Positions 1 through 5,797 of a stretch of 7,069 nucleotides of DNA are shown here, piece after piece (position 1 is the stretch's first letter; each line of letters opens with the position of its first letter). The position numbers and the translations under genes are program-made. Source of the DNA: an uncultured Gammaproteobacteria bacterium (lineage in GTDB: Bacteria > Pseudomonadota > Gammaproteobacteria > Pseudomonadales > DT-91); NCBI GenBank assembly GCA_929200485.1, contig CAKMZU010000181.1, positions 1 to 7,069 on the forward strand, given 5' to 3'. Below the pieces are notes generated by a model. It worked only from the letters and a program-made list of their open reading frames with translations. It did not search any database and had not been told where the DNA came from.

Positions 1-1
1 A

Positions 2-58
2 AACACCACAGGAGAGATTAATAATGCTCCCAGTGTTCGCTATATAGTATATCAATAA
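2..58 (+). CDS. Possible 3' end of an upstream gene (partial, uncertain)
   Basis: From base 2 a frame stays open to a TAA at 56-58 and would encode an 18-residue C-terminus ending SVRYIVYQ. The residue mix is plausible for a protein end. The stretch is short, however, and the next frame is also open to a TAG at 45-47, so chance cannot be excluded. That second frame contains a 7-codon ATG ORF at 24-47, preceded by GGAG at 11-14 with a 9-base spacer, so a leader peptide is an alternative reading. Confidence 0.25.
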   Translation, partial: NTTGEINNAPSVRYIVYQ

Positions 59-65
59 TTATTAC

Positions 66-93
66 GCTGGTAGCTAGAATCAAGCTGCCCAGC
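66..93 (+). promoter_or_regulatory. Interrupted dyad upstream of the regulator gene; candidate operator or leader hairpin
   Basis: GCTGG (66-70) pairs with CCAGC (89-93), and AGCT (72-75) pairs with AGCT (83-86), leaving a 7-base loop. A TATAAA hexamer, a possible -10, follows directly at 95-100, though no good -35 is seen at the expected distance. No T-run follows, so it is a poor terminator. Its position 45-75 bases before a gene for a DNA-binding protein suggests an autoregulatory operator, which is an inference. Confidence 0.35.
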
Positions 94-138
94 CTATAAA
101 GCCACATCATTTGTTTAATTTTTTATGGAGCCTTTGCA

Positions 139-684
139 GTGAAGGAGATAAAAATTAACAATAAAATGTATGTTTTATTGGTTGATAACAACATTGATAA
201 CTTTACGGTAGCTGAGCTTCACTCTCAGTATCTCAGGTTAGGTTTATCTAAAAAGGACGGTAAAGACCGTCAATTTCTATATCGTCAGTTATTCTCTCTT
301 GAGGATCGTGGCCTGTTGAGTAAACAGGGAGAGAGCTATTCGCGGCAAATGACCTACAGCAAAACAGTGTTGTTCCAATCATCAACCTTGCTCCCAAAAA
401 AAGGCCCCTATCAGCCGTCGCTACCCGAAAAGGAACTGCTCTCGCAATTGCCGCCATTAGCCACTCTTAAGCGAGAGCTTGTGCAAACCTATACACGGTT
501 TGCCTTATGCCGGGATGAATCCAAGGAATATAAACGGCTGATGATTCAATACCCTAGCATGACCCAATATTTCAAAGAGCATTATCAACAATCGCACGAA
601 AACGCATTTAGTTTGATGGCAAAAATTAATGCCTTAAAAACCTTTATCCAGGAGTATCCGAGTAATGATCAACCGCTTTCGTAA
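139..684 (+). CDS. Winged-helix transcriptional regulator, VspR-like
   Basis: This 181-residue protein is probably a cytoplasmic DNA-binding regulator. Residues about 20-80 read as a winged helix: a first helix beginning TVAELHSQYLRLG (23-35), a basic recognition-helix region KDRQFLYRQLFSLEDRGLL (42-60), then a polar wing (61-79). Residues about 92-172 form a separate helical domain with the pattern DESKEYKRLM...YPSM...NALKTFI. From memory that pattern resembles proteins annotated as VspR, the Vibrio seventh-pandemic-island regulator; I could not search this. The GTG start at 139 is preferred because GGAG at 126-129 lies 9 bases before it, whereas the in-frame ATG at 166 lacks a well-spaced site. 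The 3' end overlaps the helicase gene by 20 bases, which implies an operon and perhaps autoregulation. It might instead be a structural DNA-binding partner of the helicase. Confidence 0.75.
   Translation: MKEIKINNKMYVLLVDNNIDNFTVAELHSQYLRLGLSKKDGKDRQFLYRQLFSLEDRGLLSKQGESYSRQMTYSKTVLFQSSTLLPKKGPYQPSLPEKELLSQLPPLATLKRELVQTYTRFALCRDESKEYKRLMIQYPSMTQYFKEHYQQSHENAFSLMAKINALKTFIQEYPSNDQPLS
650..654 (+). promoter_or_regulatory. Ribosome binding site for the helicase gene, inside the regulator gene
   Basis: AGGAG lies 10 bases before the ATG at 665 and within the coding region of the upstream gene. It supports ATG 665 as the true helicase start and therefore a real 20-base gene overlap. Confidence 0.65.
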
Positions 685-2155
685 ATGGCAAAAGCTTTGT
701 TTAAAGCAGTTAGCAGCCACATTTAAAAAAGGCGATAAACACTTCTTTTGTTTAGCCGCGACGGCAACGGGTAAAACACTGCTATCCGCCGAATTCGCTC
801 GTCGTCTAATTGATAAAGACGAGATAGACACCGTATTGGTATTTTGTCCTTCTCTAGAAATACAAAAAGGCATCCAACAGACCTTTAGTAAGCAGCTTCG
901 TGCACCTTTTGATGGTGGGTTGCGTGCGAAAGGCCGTGTGATGACCTACCAAGCTATGCTATTTCAATCAGAAGCGTTTTGGGATGTGCTGACTAATCAC
1001 CGAGTGCTTGTCATATTTGATGAGATACATCATTGTGCTGGAACGCAATATTCCAAAACCAACTCGTGGGGTAATCAGATTCTTAATCTGATCGCTGGCA
1101 ACGCTCGTTTTGTTTTATGTTTATCAGGCACCCCTTGGCGATCGGATCAATTACCGATAGCGACAGCGCTTTATCATAGTAATACCAAGATCCAATGCGA
1201 TTATACCTATGGCCTAACGGACGCTGTAAAAGATGGCGTGTGCCGTGTCCCTAATGTTACCTTAATTGATAACGCACAAATTAACGTAACTATGTATAAA
1301 GAAGGTAAAAAAACTTTTGATAGTATCGCTGATGCATTGATTAATTCTGATCTTAAATATACCGACATCCTCAATAATCTGGCAGCGCAGCGTTACATAC
1401 TTAAACGTGGAATCGAAAAGCTCAACACGTTTCGCGCGGATGATCCAAAAGCCGGTGGTCTTGTTGTCGCAAGCTCTGTAATCCATGCGGTTCAATTGGC
1501 TGAGCTATTACAATACGAGTTTCACCAAAGCGTTTCTGTTGTTAGTTATTTACACCCGAATTCATCCGGCAATATTGATGCATTTAAAACATCAAATACA
1601 CGATGGGTAGTTAGTGTTGGCATGATCTCAGAAGGTACTGATATACCTCGTTTACAGGTCTGTTGTTTTCTAAGCAGTATTTTAACGGAGATGAATTATC
1701 GACAGGTTCTTGGCCGAATACTCCGTAAAACCAAGGCTCCGTCTGTCAGTGAGACAGCTTGGATGTTTACTTTTGCAGAGCCCACTTTGGTTAGGCATGC
1801 CAAACAACTCAGTATCGATATTCCTGATACCGTCGTTAATTTCGAAAGTATGCAAGCAGAAACTACTGATAAAGCAGCACATAACTACCCTAATGGTTCA
1901 GATGAAACAGGTGTCGGAGGCGATTCTGGATCTGGCAATAATCTCGACCTTAATTTCGATTTGAGTGAATTGGATGAAAACCCGAACGCAAAAGAATCCG
2001 GTGATGATAACGTTATAGCCATGCCTGAATCTGAGGTTAGTGATATACCAGAAGAAGAACAGGACGAATGCCTAAAAAAGTTTCAAATGAAAGAACAACA
2101 CTTTTTTGAAGAACTCGTCGAACTATGTGATTACGAGGACATTGCCCATGGATAA
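665..2155 (+). CDS. Superfamily 2 DEAD/DEAH-type helicase/translocase with acidic C-terminal tail
   Basis: A 496-residue ATP-dependent nucleic-acid helicase or translocase. It resembles the restriction-subunit/SSL2-type (ResIII, COG1061-like) branch of superfamily 2. Motifs appear in order: N-terminal RKWQ (6-9), motif I ATATGKT (32-38), motif II DEIH (119-122), motif III SGT (154-156), motif V SEGTDIP (322-328) and motif VI QVLGRILR (347-354) with likely arginine fingers R351 and R354. Both RecA-like lobes therefore look intact and active. After about residue 395 comes a low-complexity linker rich in Asp, Glu, Gly, Asn and Ser to about 467, then a short predicted helix (468-490). No nuclease, methyltransferase or zinc finger is fused. 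It is the middle gene of a three-gene overlapping operon. The absence of other restriction genes argues against a classic type I or III system. DNA substrate and biological role are not deducible. Confidence 0.9.
   Translation: MINRFRKWQKLCLKQLAATFKKGDKHFFCLAATATGKTLLSAEFARRLIDKDEIDTVLVFCPSLEIQKGIQQTFSKQLRAPFDGGLRAKGRVMTYQAMLFQSEAFWDVLTNHRVLVIFDEIHHCAGTQYSKTNSWGNQILNLIAGNARFVLCLSGTPWRSDQLPIATALYHSNTKIQCDYTYGLTDAVKDGVCRVPNVTLIDNAQINVTMYKEGKKTFDSIADALINSDLKYTDILNNLAAQRYILKRGIEKLNTFRADDPKAGGLVVASSVIHAVQLAELLQYEFHQSVSVVSYLHPNSSGNIDAFKTSNTRWVVSVGMISEGTDIPRLQVCCFLSSILTEMNYRQVLGRILRKTKAPSVSETAWMFTFAEPTLVRHAKQLSIDIPDTVVNFESMQAETTDKAAHNYPNGSDETGVGGDSGSGNNLDLNFDLSELDENPNAKESGDDNVIAMPESEVSDIPEEEQDECLKKFQMKEQHFFEELVELCDYEDIAHG
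2135..2139 (+). promoter_or_regulatory. Ribosome binding site deciding the start of the small third gene
   Basis: GAGGA lies 8 bases upstream of the ATG at 2148 and inside the helicase coding region. This favours ATG 2148 over the in-frame TTG at 2106 and gives an 8-base overlap with the helicase stop, typical of translational coupling. Confidence 0.65.
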
Positions 2156-2432
2156 GCATGAATACACCAATCCTCACATGCGATCTATTACAGGCATCAT
2201 TTCGTCTTGGGCTGTTGTTACCTTCACGTTTGAAGGAGAAATAATCGCCCATGAACATGCCAAACAGGGGGTCACGTTTCTTTTAGGCGATGTGGATATT
2301 GACTATAACGATCGCTTCCCACCAGGCAGTTACATAAAAACCAGCTTGGTACGCCATTTTAATAAAACAGACTTTACTGTAATAACCAGAAATTCCTGTT
2401 ATCAGCTCAACGGTAACTTATTCTATTTATAA
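2148..2432 (+). CDS. Small DUF6957-like protein, third gene of the helicase operon
   Basis: The product is 94 residues, with no signal peptide, membrane helix or cysteine cluster. The sequence alternates hydrophobic and polar residues (WAVVTFTFEGEII, then TFLLGDVDIDY), suggesting a small beta-rich fold. The second half carries RFPPGSYIKTSLV followed by FTVITRNSCYQLNG. As I recall, DUF6957 proteins of pseudomonads and other gammaproteobacteria share a pattern of the type RF.PGdWV+tS...F.TRNt.YvL.G; this is recognition from memory and not a search result, and the function of that family is unknown to me. The gene overlaps the helicase stop codon by 8 bases (ATG at 2148, TAA at 2153-2155), so it should be made with the helicase and may be an accessory or inhibitory partner. 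It ends 23 bases from the end of the convergent hydrolase gene, with no clear terminator between them. Confidence 0.7.
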   Translation: MDKHEYTNPHMRSITGIISSWAVVTFTFEGEIIAHEHAKQGVTFLLGDVDIDYNDRFPPGSYIKTSLVRHFNKTDFTVITRNSCYQLNGNLFYL

Positions 2433-2455
2433 TTGTTTTTTAGAAAAGACATGCT

Positions 2456-3130
2456 TTACATTATTTTTGTTCGATCTAAATCAAGCTTGTTCTTCAATGC
2501 CGTTTTACCGTCTGCTATCAAACCACGATGCGCACAAAACAGCGTGTCAAAATCTAAAGCAATGGCCGTTTGCAAACTTTGAACTTGCTGAGCGACACTT
2601 TCCTCCCGGTGCGCATAACGCACTTGGCTTGAAACATAGAGATCGCCTGAGAATAACCAGCCTTCATTTGGTTCATAAAGGGTTGTCATATCATCAGAAT
2701 GACCTGGCATATGCAGTGCTTTGAGCATTAAGCCATTTTCTAAAGACAAGTCATCAGGATATGACTTCGCATCAGCAAAAGAAATCTGCCCAAAAATCAT
2801 CTTGCTGGAAAGGTTCAAACGAAACCCATTGGCAATCTTTTCATGATTGTTTTGGTGACTATGAATCACTGAATTAAAACATTCCTGGATATGACCACAA
2901 TTACCACTGTGATCTTCATGGTAATGCGTAAGTAAGGCTTGACGCACTTGCCGTTCTTCTAGAAACCGCTGAACCGTTTTCCATTCCTTCGTTGGCCCTG
3001 TATCAATGATAGTATCCCCTAATCGATAGACAATACAGGTTGTATTTATCCGATAATTGCCGCTTCTATCGGTCTGACCAACGCGAATACCTTCAACAAC
3101 GGGGTGTTCAATCTTGTGAATGACTGGCAT
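2456..3130 (-). CDS. Metallo-beta-lactamase-fold hydrolase
   Basis: A 224-residue MBL-fold metallo-hydrolase that should bind two metal ions. It carries the signature THYHEDH with H69, H71, D73 and H74, then H144 in MPGHSDD, bridging D163 in FSGDLY and H201 in CAHRG. All ligands expected of a hydrolytic family member are present. It is short and has no extra C-terminal domain like that of glyoxalase II. The substrate (thioester, lactone, phosphodiester or other) cannot be named. No signal peptide is visible, so it is probably cytoplasmic and not a periplasmic beta-lactamase. The ATG at 3130 is chosen because the predicted promoter would start transcription near base 3148, which leaves almost no leader for the in-frame TTG at 3145. 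It is transcribed towards the helicase operon and appears to be an independent unit. Confidence 0.87.
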   Translation of the reverse strand: MPVIHKIEHPVVEGIRVGQTDRSGNYRINTTCIVYRLGDTIIDTGPTKEWKTVQRFLEERQVRQALLTHYHEDHSGNCGHIQECFNSVIHSHQNNHEKIANGFRLNLSSKMIFGQISFADAKSYPDDLSLENGLMLKALHMPGHSDDMTTLYEPNEGWLFSGDLYVSSQVRYAHREESVAQQVQSLQTAIALDFDTLFCAHRGLIADGKTALKNKLDLDRTKIM

Positions 3131-3137
3131 GAAAGAT

Positions 3138-3169
3138 TCACTCAAAAAAGAGTGATTATATCAGTGATT
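3138..3169 (-). promoter_or_regulatory. Extended -10 promoter with AGTGA repeats for the MBL hydrolase gene
   Basis: On the minus strand TGATATAAT (3155-3163) is a consensus extended -10; no good -35 lies at 16-18 bases, as is common for this promoter class. The plus strand shows AGTGATT at 3151-3157 and again at 3163-3169, one copy every 12 bases. An inverted TCACTC at 3138-3143 pairs with GAGTGA at 3150-3155 across six A residues. The repeats cover the -10 and the expected transcription start, which suits binding by a repressor; that is an inference. Confidence 0.6.
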
Positions 3170-3255
3170 AATACCCTGAGTACGAAGGGGTACCTCAAAA
3201 TTAGAATGTATCTGCTTAGGTAACAAAGCAATTGAATTACTCTTTAACGATTTAC

Positions 3256-3288
3256 GCGTTAAACGCAAATGCTCACGATAAAAATCGT
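3256..3288. repeat. Two short inverted repeats upstream of the small gene at 3371
   Basis: GCGTTAAACGC (3256-3266) is an odd-length perfect palindrome. ACGAT-AAAA-ATCGT (3275-3288) is a perfect 5-base stem with a tetra-A loop. Neither is followed by a T-run. They lie in the roughly 240-base space between the divergent hydrolase and small-protein genes, which otherwise holds only the hydrolase promoter. Confidence 0.4.
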
Positions 3289-3370
3289 CTCGCAAGGCAT
3301 AGATTACTTTGAACTTTTTCAATGGTCATCATGTCCACTATGGAGTTATAGAGGTTCACTTGGCTACAGC

Positions 3371-3709
3371 ATGACGAAGATAATACTTCTTTTTTTTATA
3401 CTTTACTCGCACAGTTCACTGCCCCATAACAAACTCACAGAGGTTTTCAGCTCCGAAATACCTGCAAAGATAACTTACAAGACCTATAATGACACTATTG
3501 ATAAAACTAAAAAGTATTACCAAATTGAAGAAATTGTTGCCGCAGGTGATAATGAAGTAAATAAGATTTTTGATTATTGCTATAGATACGTAAGGTCTAA
3601 GTATCGGAAAGATCCTACTGGTTACTGGTATTTACTTAATGATAGATCGGAAGATAAATTCTTCGCACTTTTCTATTTTTTATATAGGGTACATATTTGT
3701 AGAATTTAA
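3371..3709 (+). CDS. Small AT-rich gene, probably exported hypothetical protein
   Basis: I do not recognise this 112-residue product. It begins MTKIILLFFILYSHSSLP, a lysine followed by a hydrophobic run, consistent with a Sec signal peptide or membrane anchor. The rest is charged and aromatic, with cysteines in DYCYRY and near the C-terminus (HICRI). The frame is also open back to an ATG at 3269, but the extra 34 residues would put the hydrophobic segment inside the protein, so the start at 3371 is preferred. There is no convincing ribosome binding site at either start: GAGG at 3351 is 16 bases away. The hydrophobic ending FFALFYFLYRVHICRI after a T-rich tract could mean a frameshifted or truncated gene. 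Base composition is clearly lower in GC than the helicase or reductase genes and resembles the two small genes at 4890-5812. Confidence 0.45.
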   Translation: MTKIILLFFILYSHSSLPHNKLTEVFSSEIPAKITYKTYNDTIDKTKKYYQIEEIVAAGDNEVNKIFDYCYRYVRSKYRKDPTGYWYLLNDRSEDKFFALFYFLYRVHICRI

Positions 3710-4013
3710 TAGCTATCAATAGCTGACTCTTTCAATCACCATAAATTAACATGTTGAATATCCCTGAGCTACCAACTTGCCAAGCTGTCAATGCATCTCT
3801 CCTCATAAACCATGAGCAAAGGGAGGCGTGTTAGATTTATAACACCTTTAGCATTTGCCACGATAAAACAAGCAGCCAGGTCCTATGCGTTTAACTGGTA
3901 TTAGCGCATAGATTAACAAATGGTAGGTATTCATTCAGGGTTGTTTCTTATATAGTGAGAAAATAATAATAAAAACAATCAATTAACAATAACTATAATA
4001 ACCGCAAAATACC
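3710..4013. other. Non-coding stretch of about 300 bases with several short inverted repeats
   Basis: I see no credible gene here. Small inverted repeats occur at 3711-3724 (AGCTA/TAGCT), 3802-3816 (CTCAT/ATGAG, 5-base loop), 3828-3845 (GTGTTA/TAACAC, 6-base loop) and 3883-3911 (CTATGCG/CGCATAG, 15-base loop). The third is followed by CTTT and could weakly terminate transcription from the upstream small gene. The last 70 bases are very AT-rich and probably hold the reductase promoter. Confidence 0.45.
3994..3999 (+). promoter_or_regulatory. TATAAT hexamer before the reductase gene, possible -10
   Basis: A perfect TATAAT lies 14 bases before the ATG at 4014, which would give a very short leader of about 8 bases. 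No -35 is seen 16-18 bases upstream. An alternative is TTGTTT at 3941 with an A/T-rich TAATAA at 3964. No clear Shine-Dalgarno precedes the ATG, which fits a near-leaderless transcript but does not prove it. Confidence 0.3.
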
Positions 4014-4811
4014 ATGTTTGATAACCTGCTTTCGCCTGAAACCTTTCAGAACATACTCTATATCGCCTTCGGCTATCTGGCTATTATTGTCATTGGCGGT
4101 TTATTTGTTAAAGCCCCCTACGGTCGCTTCGCCTCCGACAGTTACGGCTTTAATTTTTCTCCTCGTCTTGGCTGGTTTTTAATGGAACTGCCAGCAACGT
4201 TAAGCTTTTTGTTCTTTTTCTTCCAGGGGCAAAATCGCTTTGAAGCGGTACCGTTATTTTTCTTAGGGATCTGGCTGATTCACTACGGTAACCGTGGGTT
4301 TATTTTCCCATTGTTAATGCGTGTAGCAAAAGGCCAAAAAGGCTCATTCAGTGTCATGATTGTATTGGCAGGCTGGTTTGTTACTACCCTTCATGGTTAT
4401 TTAAATGCCGTATTCATTTCCCATTTGAGTGAGCATTTAACTAACGACTGGTTCACCGACCCCCGCTTTATTATTGGTATGGCTATTTACGCCTTTGGGT
4501 ATTTGATGAACCTTCATTCAGATAACATCATTCGTAACCTTCGAAGCAAAAAAGAAGTCGCTGAAGGCGTTAAAGTTTATCGTATTCCTCAAGGGGGTCT
4601 ATTCAAATATGTTAGCTGCCCTAGCTATTTTACTGAATTATTGTCTTTCTTAGGATTTGCCATTGCAACCTGGTCACTCGGTGCGCTGTTTGTATTAGGC
4701 GTTTCTGCTGCCAACCTGATCCCAAGAGCTTTCCAGTCGCATCAATGGTATAAAGACAAATTTGATGACTACCCGAAAAACAGAAAAGTAATTATTCCCG
4801 GCATCCTTTAA
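4014..4811 (+). CDS. 3-oxo-5-alpha-steroid 4-dehydrogenase (steroid 5-alpha-reductase) family membrane protein
   Basis: A 265-residue multi-pass inner-membrane enzyme. The family uses NADPH to reduce the delta-4 double bond of 3-oxo-steroids. It has about seven hydrophobic segments and the full length of human SRD5A1/2. Recognisable family blocks include GWFLMELP (53-60), HYGNRG (90-95), DWFTDPRFIIG (145-155), NLHSD..IRNLR (166-177), YRIPQGGLFKYVS (189-201), ATWSL (218-222) and the C-terminal DDYPKNRKVIIP (251-262). By alignment from memory, E58 and Y91 match the substrate-binding E57 and Y91 of human SRD5A2, and N166, D170, R174 and R177 match its NADPH-binding residues, so it should be catalytically competent. 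A proteobacterial homologue has been structurally characterised, so the family is not confined to eukaryotes. It is a single-gene unit with no visible steroid-catabolism neighbours; the natural substrate, host or environmental sterol or another enone lipid, is unknown. Confidence 0.92.
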   Translation: MFDNLLSPETFQNILYIAFGYLAIIVIGGLFVKAPYGRFASDSYGFNFSPRLGWFLMELPATLSFLFFFFQGQNRFEAVPLFFLGIWLIHYGNRGFIFPLLMRVAKGQKGSFSVMIVLAGWFVTTLHGYLNAVFISHLSEHLTNDWFTDPRFIIGMAIYAFGYLMNLHSDNIIRNLRSKKEVAEGVKVYRIPQGGLFKYVSCPSYFTELLSFLGFAIATWSLGALFVLGVSAANLIPRAFQSHQWYKDKFDDYPKNRKVIIPGIL

Positions 4812-4819
4812 TCTTCTTC

Positions 4820-4849
4820 CCAAAAGAAGCGTACTTCCTCTTCTTTTGG
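4820..4849. terminator. Hairpin between convergent genes, probable bidirectional terminator
   Basis: CCAAAAGAAG (4820-4829) and CTTCTTTTGG (4840-4849) form a perfect 10-base stem with a 10-base loop. It starts 8 bases after the reductase stop codon and lies before the end of the convergent small gene at 4890. The stem is AT-rich and no clean T-run follows on either strand, so it may stabilise 3' ends as much as terminate. Confidence 0.5.
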
Positions 4850-4889
4850 TCAGACTATTTATCAGAGACCGAGGCCTTTAAATCTGAAA

Positions 4890-5300
4890 TCAGGGAAAAT
4901 TAACCGAAATTTGACTTGTTAAGTAACTACTAATTAGGGGTGTCACAACTTTTGCATTGATCAATTTTAACTCATCAAAAATACGTAAAACTATCAGTTT
5001 ATAAGCCTCACCATTTTTAAGACTTATTTCACGAAGTTCAACCTCTCTCTCGTTATAAATAACTTTTGTGGCAGGCGTAAACTTAGAATAACGATCAATA
5101 TTAATCTCTTCGAATAATTTATTTAGTGCGTCGTTAAAATTTTTAAGCGATTCACCCTCTTCATCTTTTAGCTTACCTTGACAGTTCTTATCACAACCCT
5201 CAACATAATCATTCGCAATCTTAATTGCTCTATCAAATTCAAATAAAGATAAGGCCTCTAAATTGGAGTTTAGAATAAACAAAAAGAACAGCAATCTCAT
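4890..5300 (-). CDS. Small AT-rich gene, probably exported hypothetical protein
   Basis: I do not recognise this 136-residue product. The N-terminus MRLLFFLFILNSNLEALS is a typical short Sec signal peptide: arginine, hydrophobic core, then a small-residue cleavage region near LEA. The mature part is acidic and mainly helical, with a close cysteine pair in GCDKNCQG that could form a disulfide in the periplasm. The ATG at 5300 is preferred over the in-frame TTG at 5318 because it puts the arginine directly before the hydrophobic core; GGGA at 5313-5316 is a weak ribosome binding site 12 bases away. It follows the co-oriented gene at 5357 after 56 bases and could share its transcript. Low GC sets it apart from the reductase next door and suggests separate acquisition. 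Confidence 0.6.
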   Translation of the reverse strand: MRLLFFLFILNSNLEALSLFEFDRAIKIANDYVEGCDKNCQGKLKDEEGESLKNFNDALNKLFEEINIDRYSKFTPATKVIYNEREVELREISLKNGEAYKLIVLRIFDELKLINAKVVTPLISSYLTSQISVNFP

Positions 5301-5321
5301 ATAAAAATTAAATCCCAATAA

Positions 5322-5341
5322 AACGAATCAGAACGAATCAG
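5322..5341. repeat. Perfect tandem duplication of a 10-base unit
   Basis: AACGAATCAG occurs twice in immediate succession (5322-5331 and 5332-5341), between the two small minus-strand genes. It begins 22 bases upstream of the ATG at 5300, so it could affect leader length or bind a regulator. A replication-slippage duplication is the simplest explanation. Confidence 0.75.
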
Positions 5342-5356
5342 ATAAAAAAATCATAT

Positions 5357-5797
5357 TCAATTTACGTTCGAACTTAGCTTATCTACCCAAGGTTCAATAT
5401 CAAAAACACTAAGAAGCGCATGAAATTGCCCTTGCGCTCCTTTTGGATTCGAATAACCCTCTGCATTTTTAGAAATTTCTCTATATTCAGCACAATATTC
5501 ATCTATTAATTTTTTGGAATTGTTTTTTTTCGCCCGCATACTTTTCTTGCTACGCTCTATCACCTCTTCAAGCACTACAGCATCCGTAGGGTTTGGGTAA
5601 ACAGGCAATACATATTTTTGTCTTTCCCTTAAAGATTCAACAAATCCAGTATCTTCAAATCTACAAACAATTTCTTCGATAAAAATTTTTTTTTCAACCG
5701 AAACAGAAATTAGGAATCTAAGCAAAGCTTCTGCTCTTTCCAAGTCTACAGGATATACCAGTTTAATTAGAAAAAATAATAAAAAAACAAACGTCAT
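5357..5797 (-). CDS. Small AT-rich gene, probably exported hypothetical protein
   Basis: I do not recognise this 146-residue product. It starts MTFVFLLFFLIKLVYPVDLE, a strongly hydrophobic segment consistent with a signal peptide or single membrane anchor. The remainder is helical and highly charged, with a basic stretch KKSMRAKKNNSKK in the middle and two cysteines (IVCRF and DEYCAEY). The start is uncertain. The in-frame TTG at 5812 would add MLLKT, giving a positive n-region, and has AGG at 5821-5823 with an 8-base spacer; the ATG at 5797 has no ribosome binding site but is the commoner codon. The gene lies upstream of the other small exported protein on the same strand and is likely transcribed with it. 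The two proteins are not obviously homologous by eye. Confidence 0.55.
   Translation of the reverse strand: MTFVFLLFFLIKLVYPVDLERAEALLRFLISVSVEKKIFIEEIVCRFEDTGFVESLRERQKYVLPVYPNPTDAVVLEEVIERSKKSMRAKKNNSKKLIDEYCAEYREISKNAEGYSNPKGAQGQFHALLSVFDIEPWVDKLSSNVN

Noticed and set aside
2106..2147. TTG start at 2106 for the third operon gene
   Set aside because: ATG 2148 has GAGGA at 8 bases and gives the usual short stop-start overlap; TTG 2106 has no good site.
665..2155. Type I or III restriction endonuclease subunit
   Set aside because: The helicase motifs fit, but no nuclease domain is fused and no methyltransferase or specificity gene is adjacent.
2467..2724. Plus-strand open frame antisense to the hydrolase gene
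   Set aside because: It lies wholly within a well-supported MBL-fold gene on the other strand and its translation shows no recognisable features.
3131..3145. TTG start at 3145 for the hydrolase
   Set aside because: The predicted transcription start near 3148 would leave no leader for it; ATG 3130 has GAGTGA 7 bases away and full fold coverage.
3269..3370. N-terminal extension of the small gene to the ATG at 3269
   Set aside because: There is no ribosome binding site, the residues look non-coding, and the signal-like segment would become internal.
3256..3836. Possible integron cassette: GCGTTAAAC at 3256 and GTTAGAT at 3830 look like attC core sites flanking a one-gene cassette
   Set aside because: Neither core has the matching inverse R''/L'' boxes and imperfect palindrome at the expected 60-130 bases upstream, so the two heptamers are probably chance.
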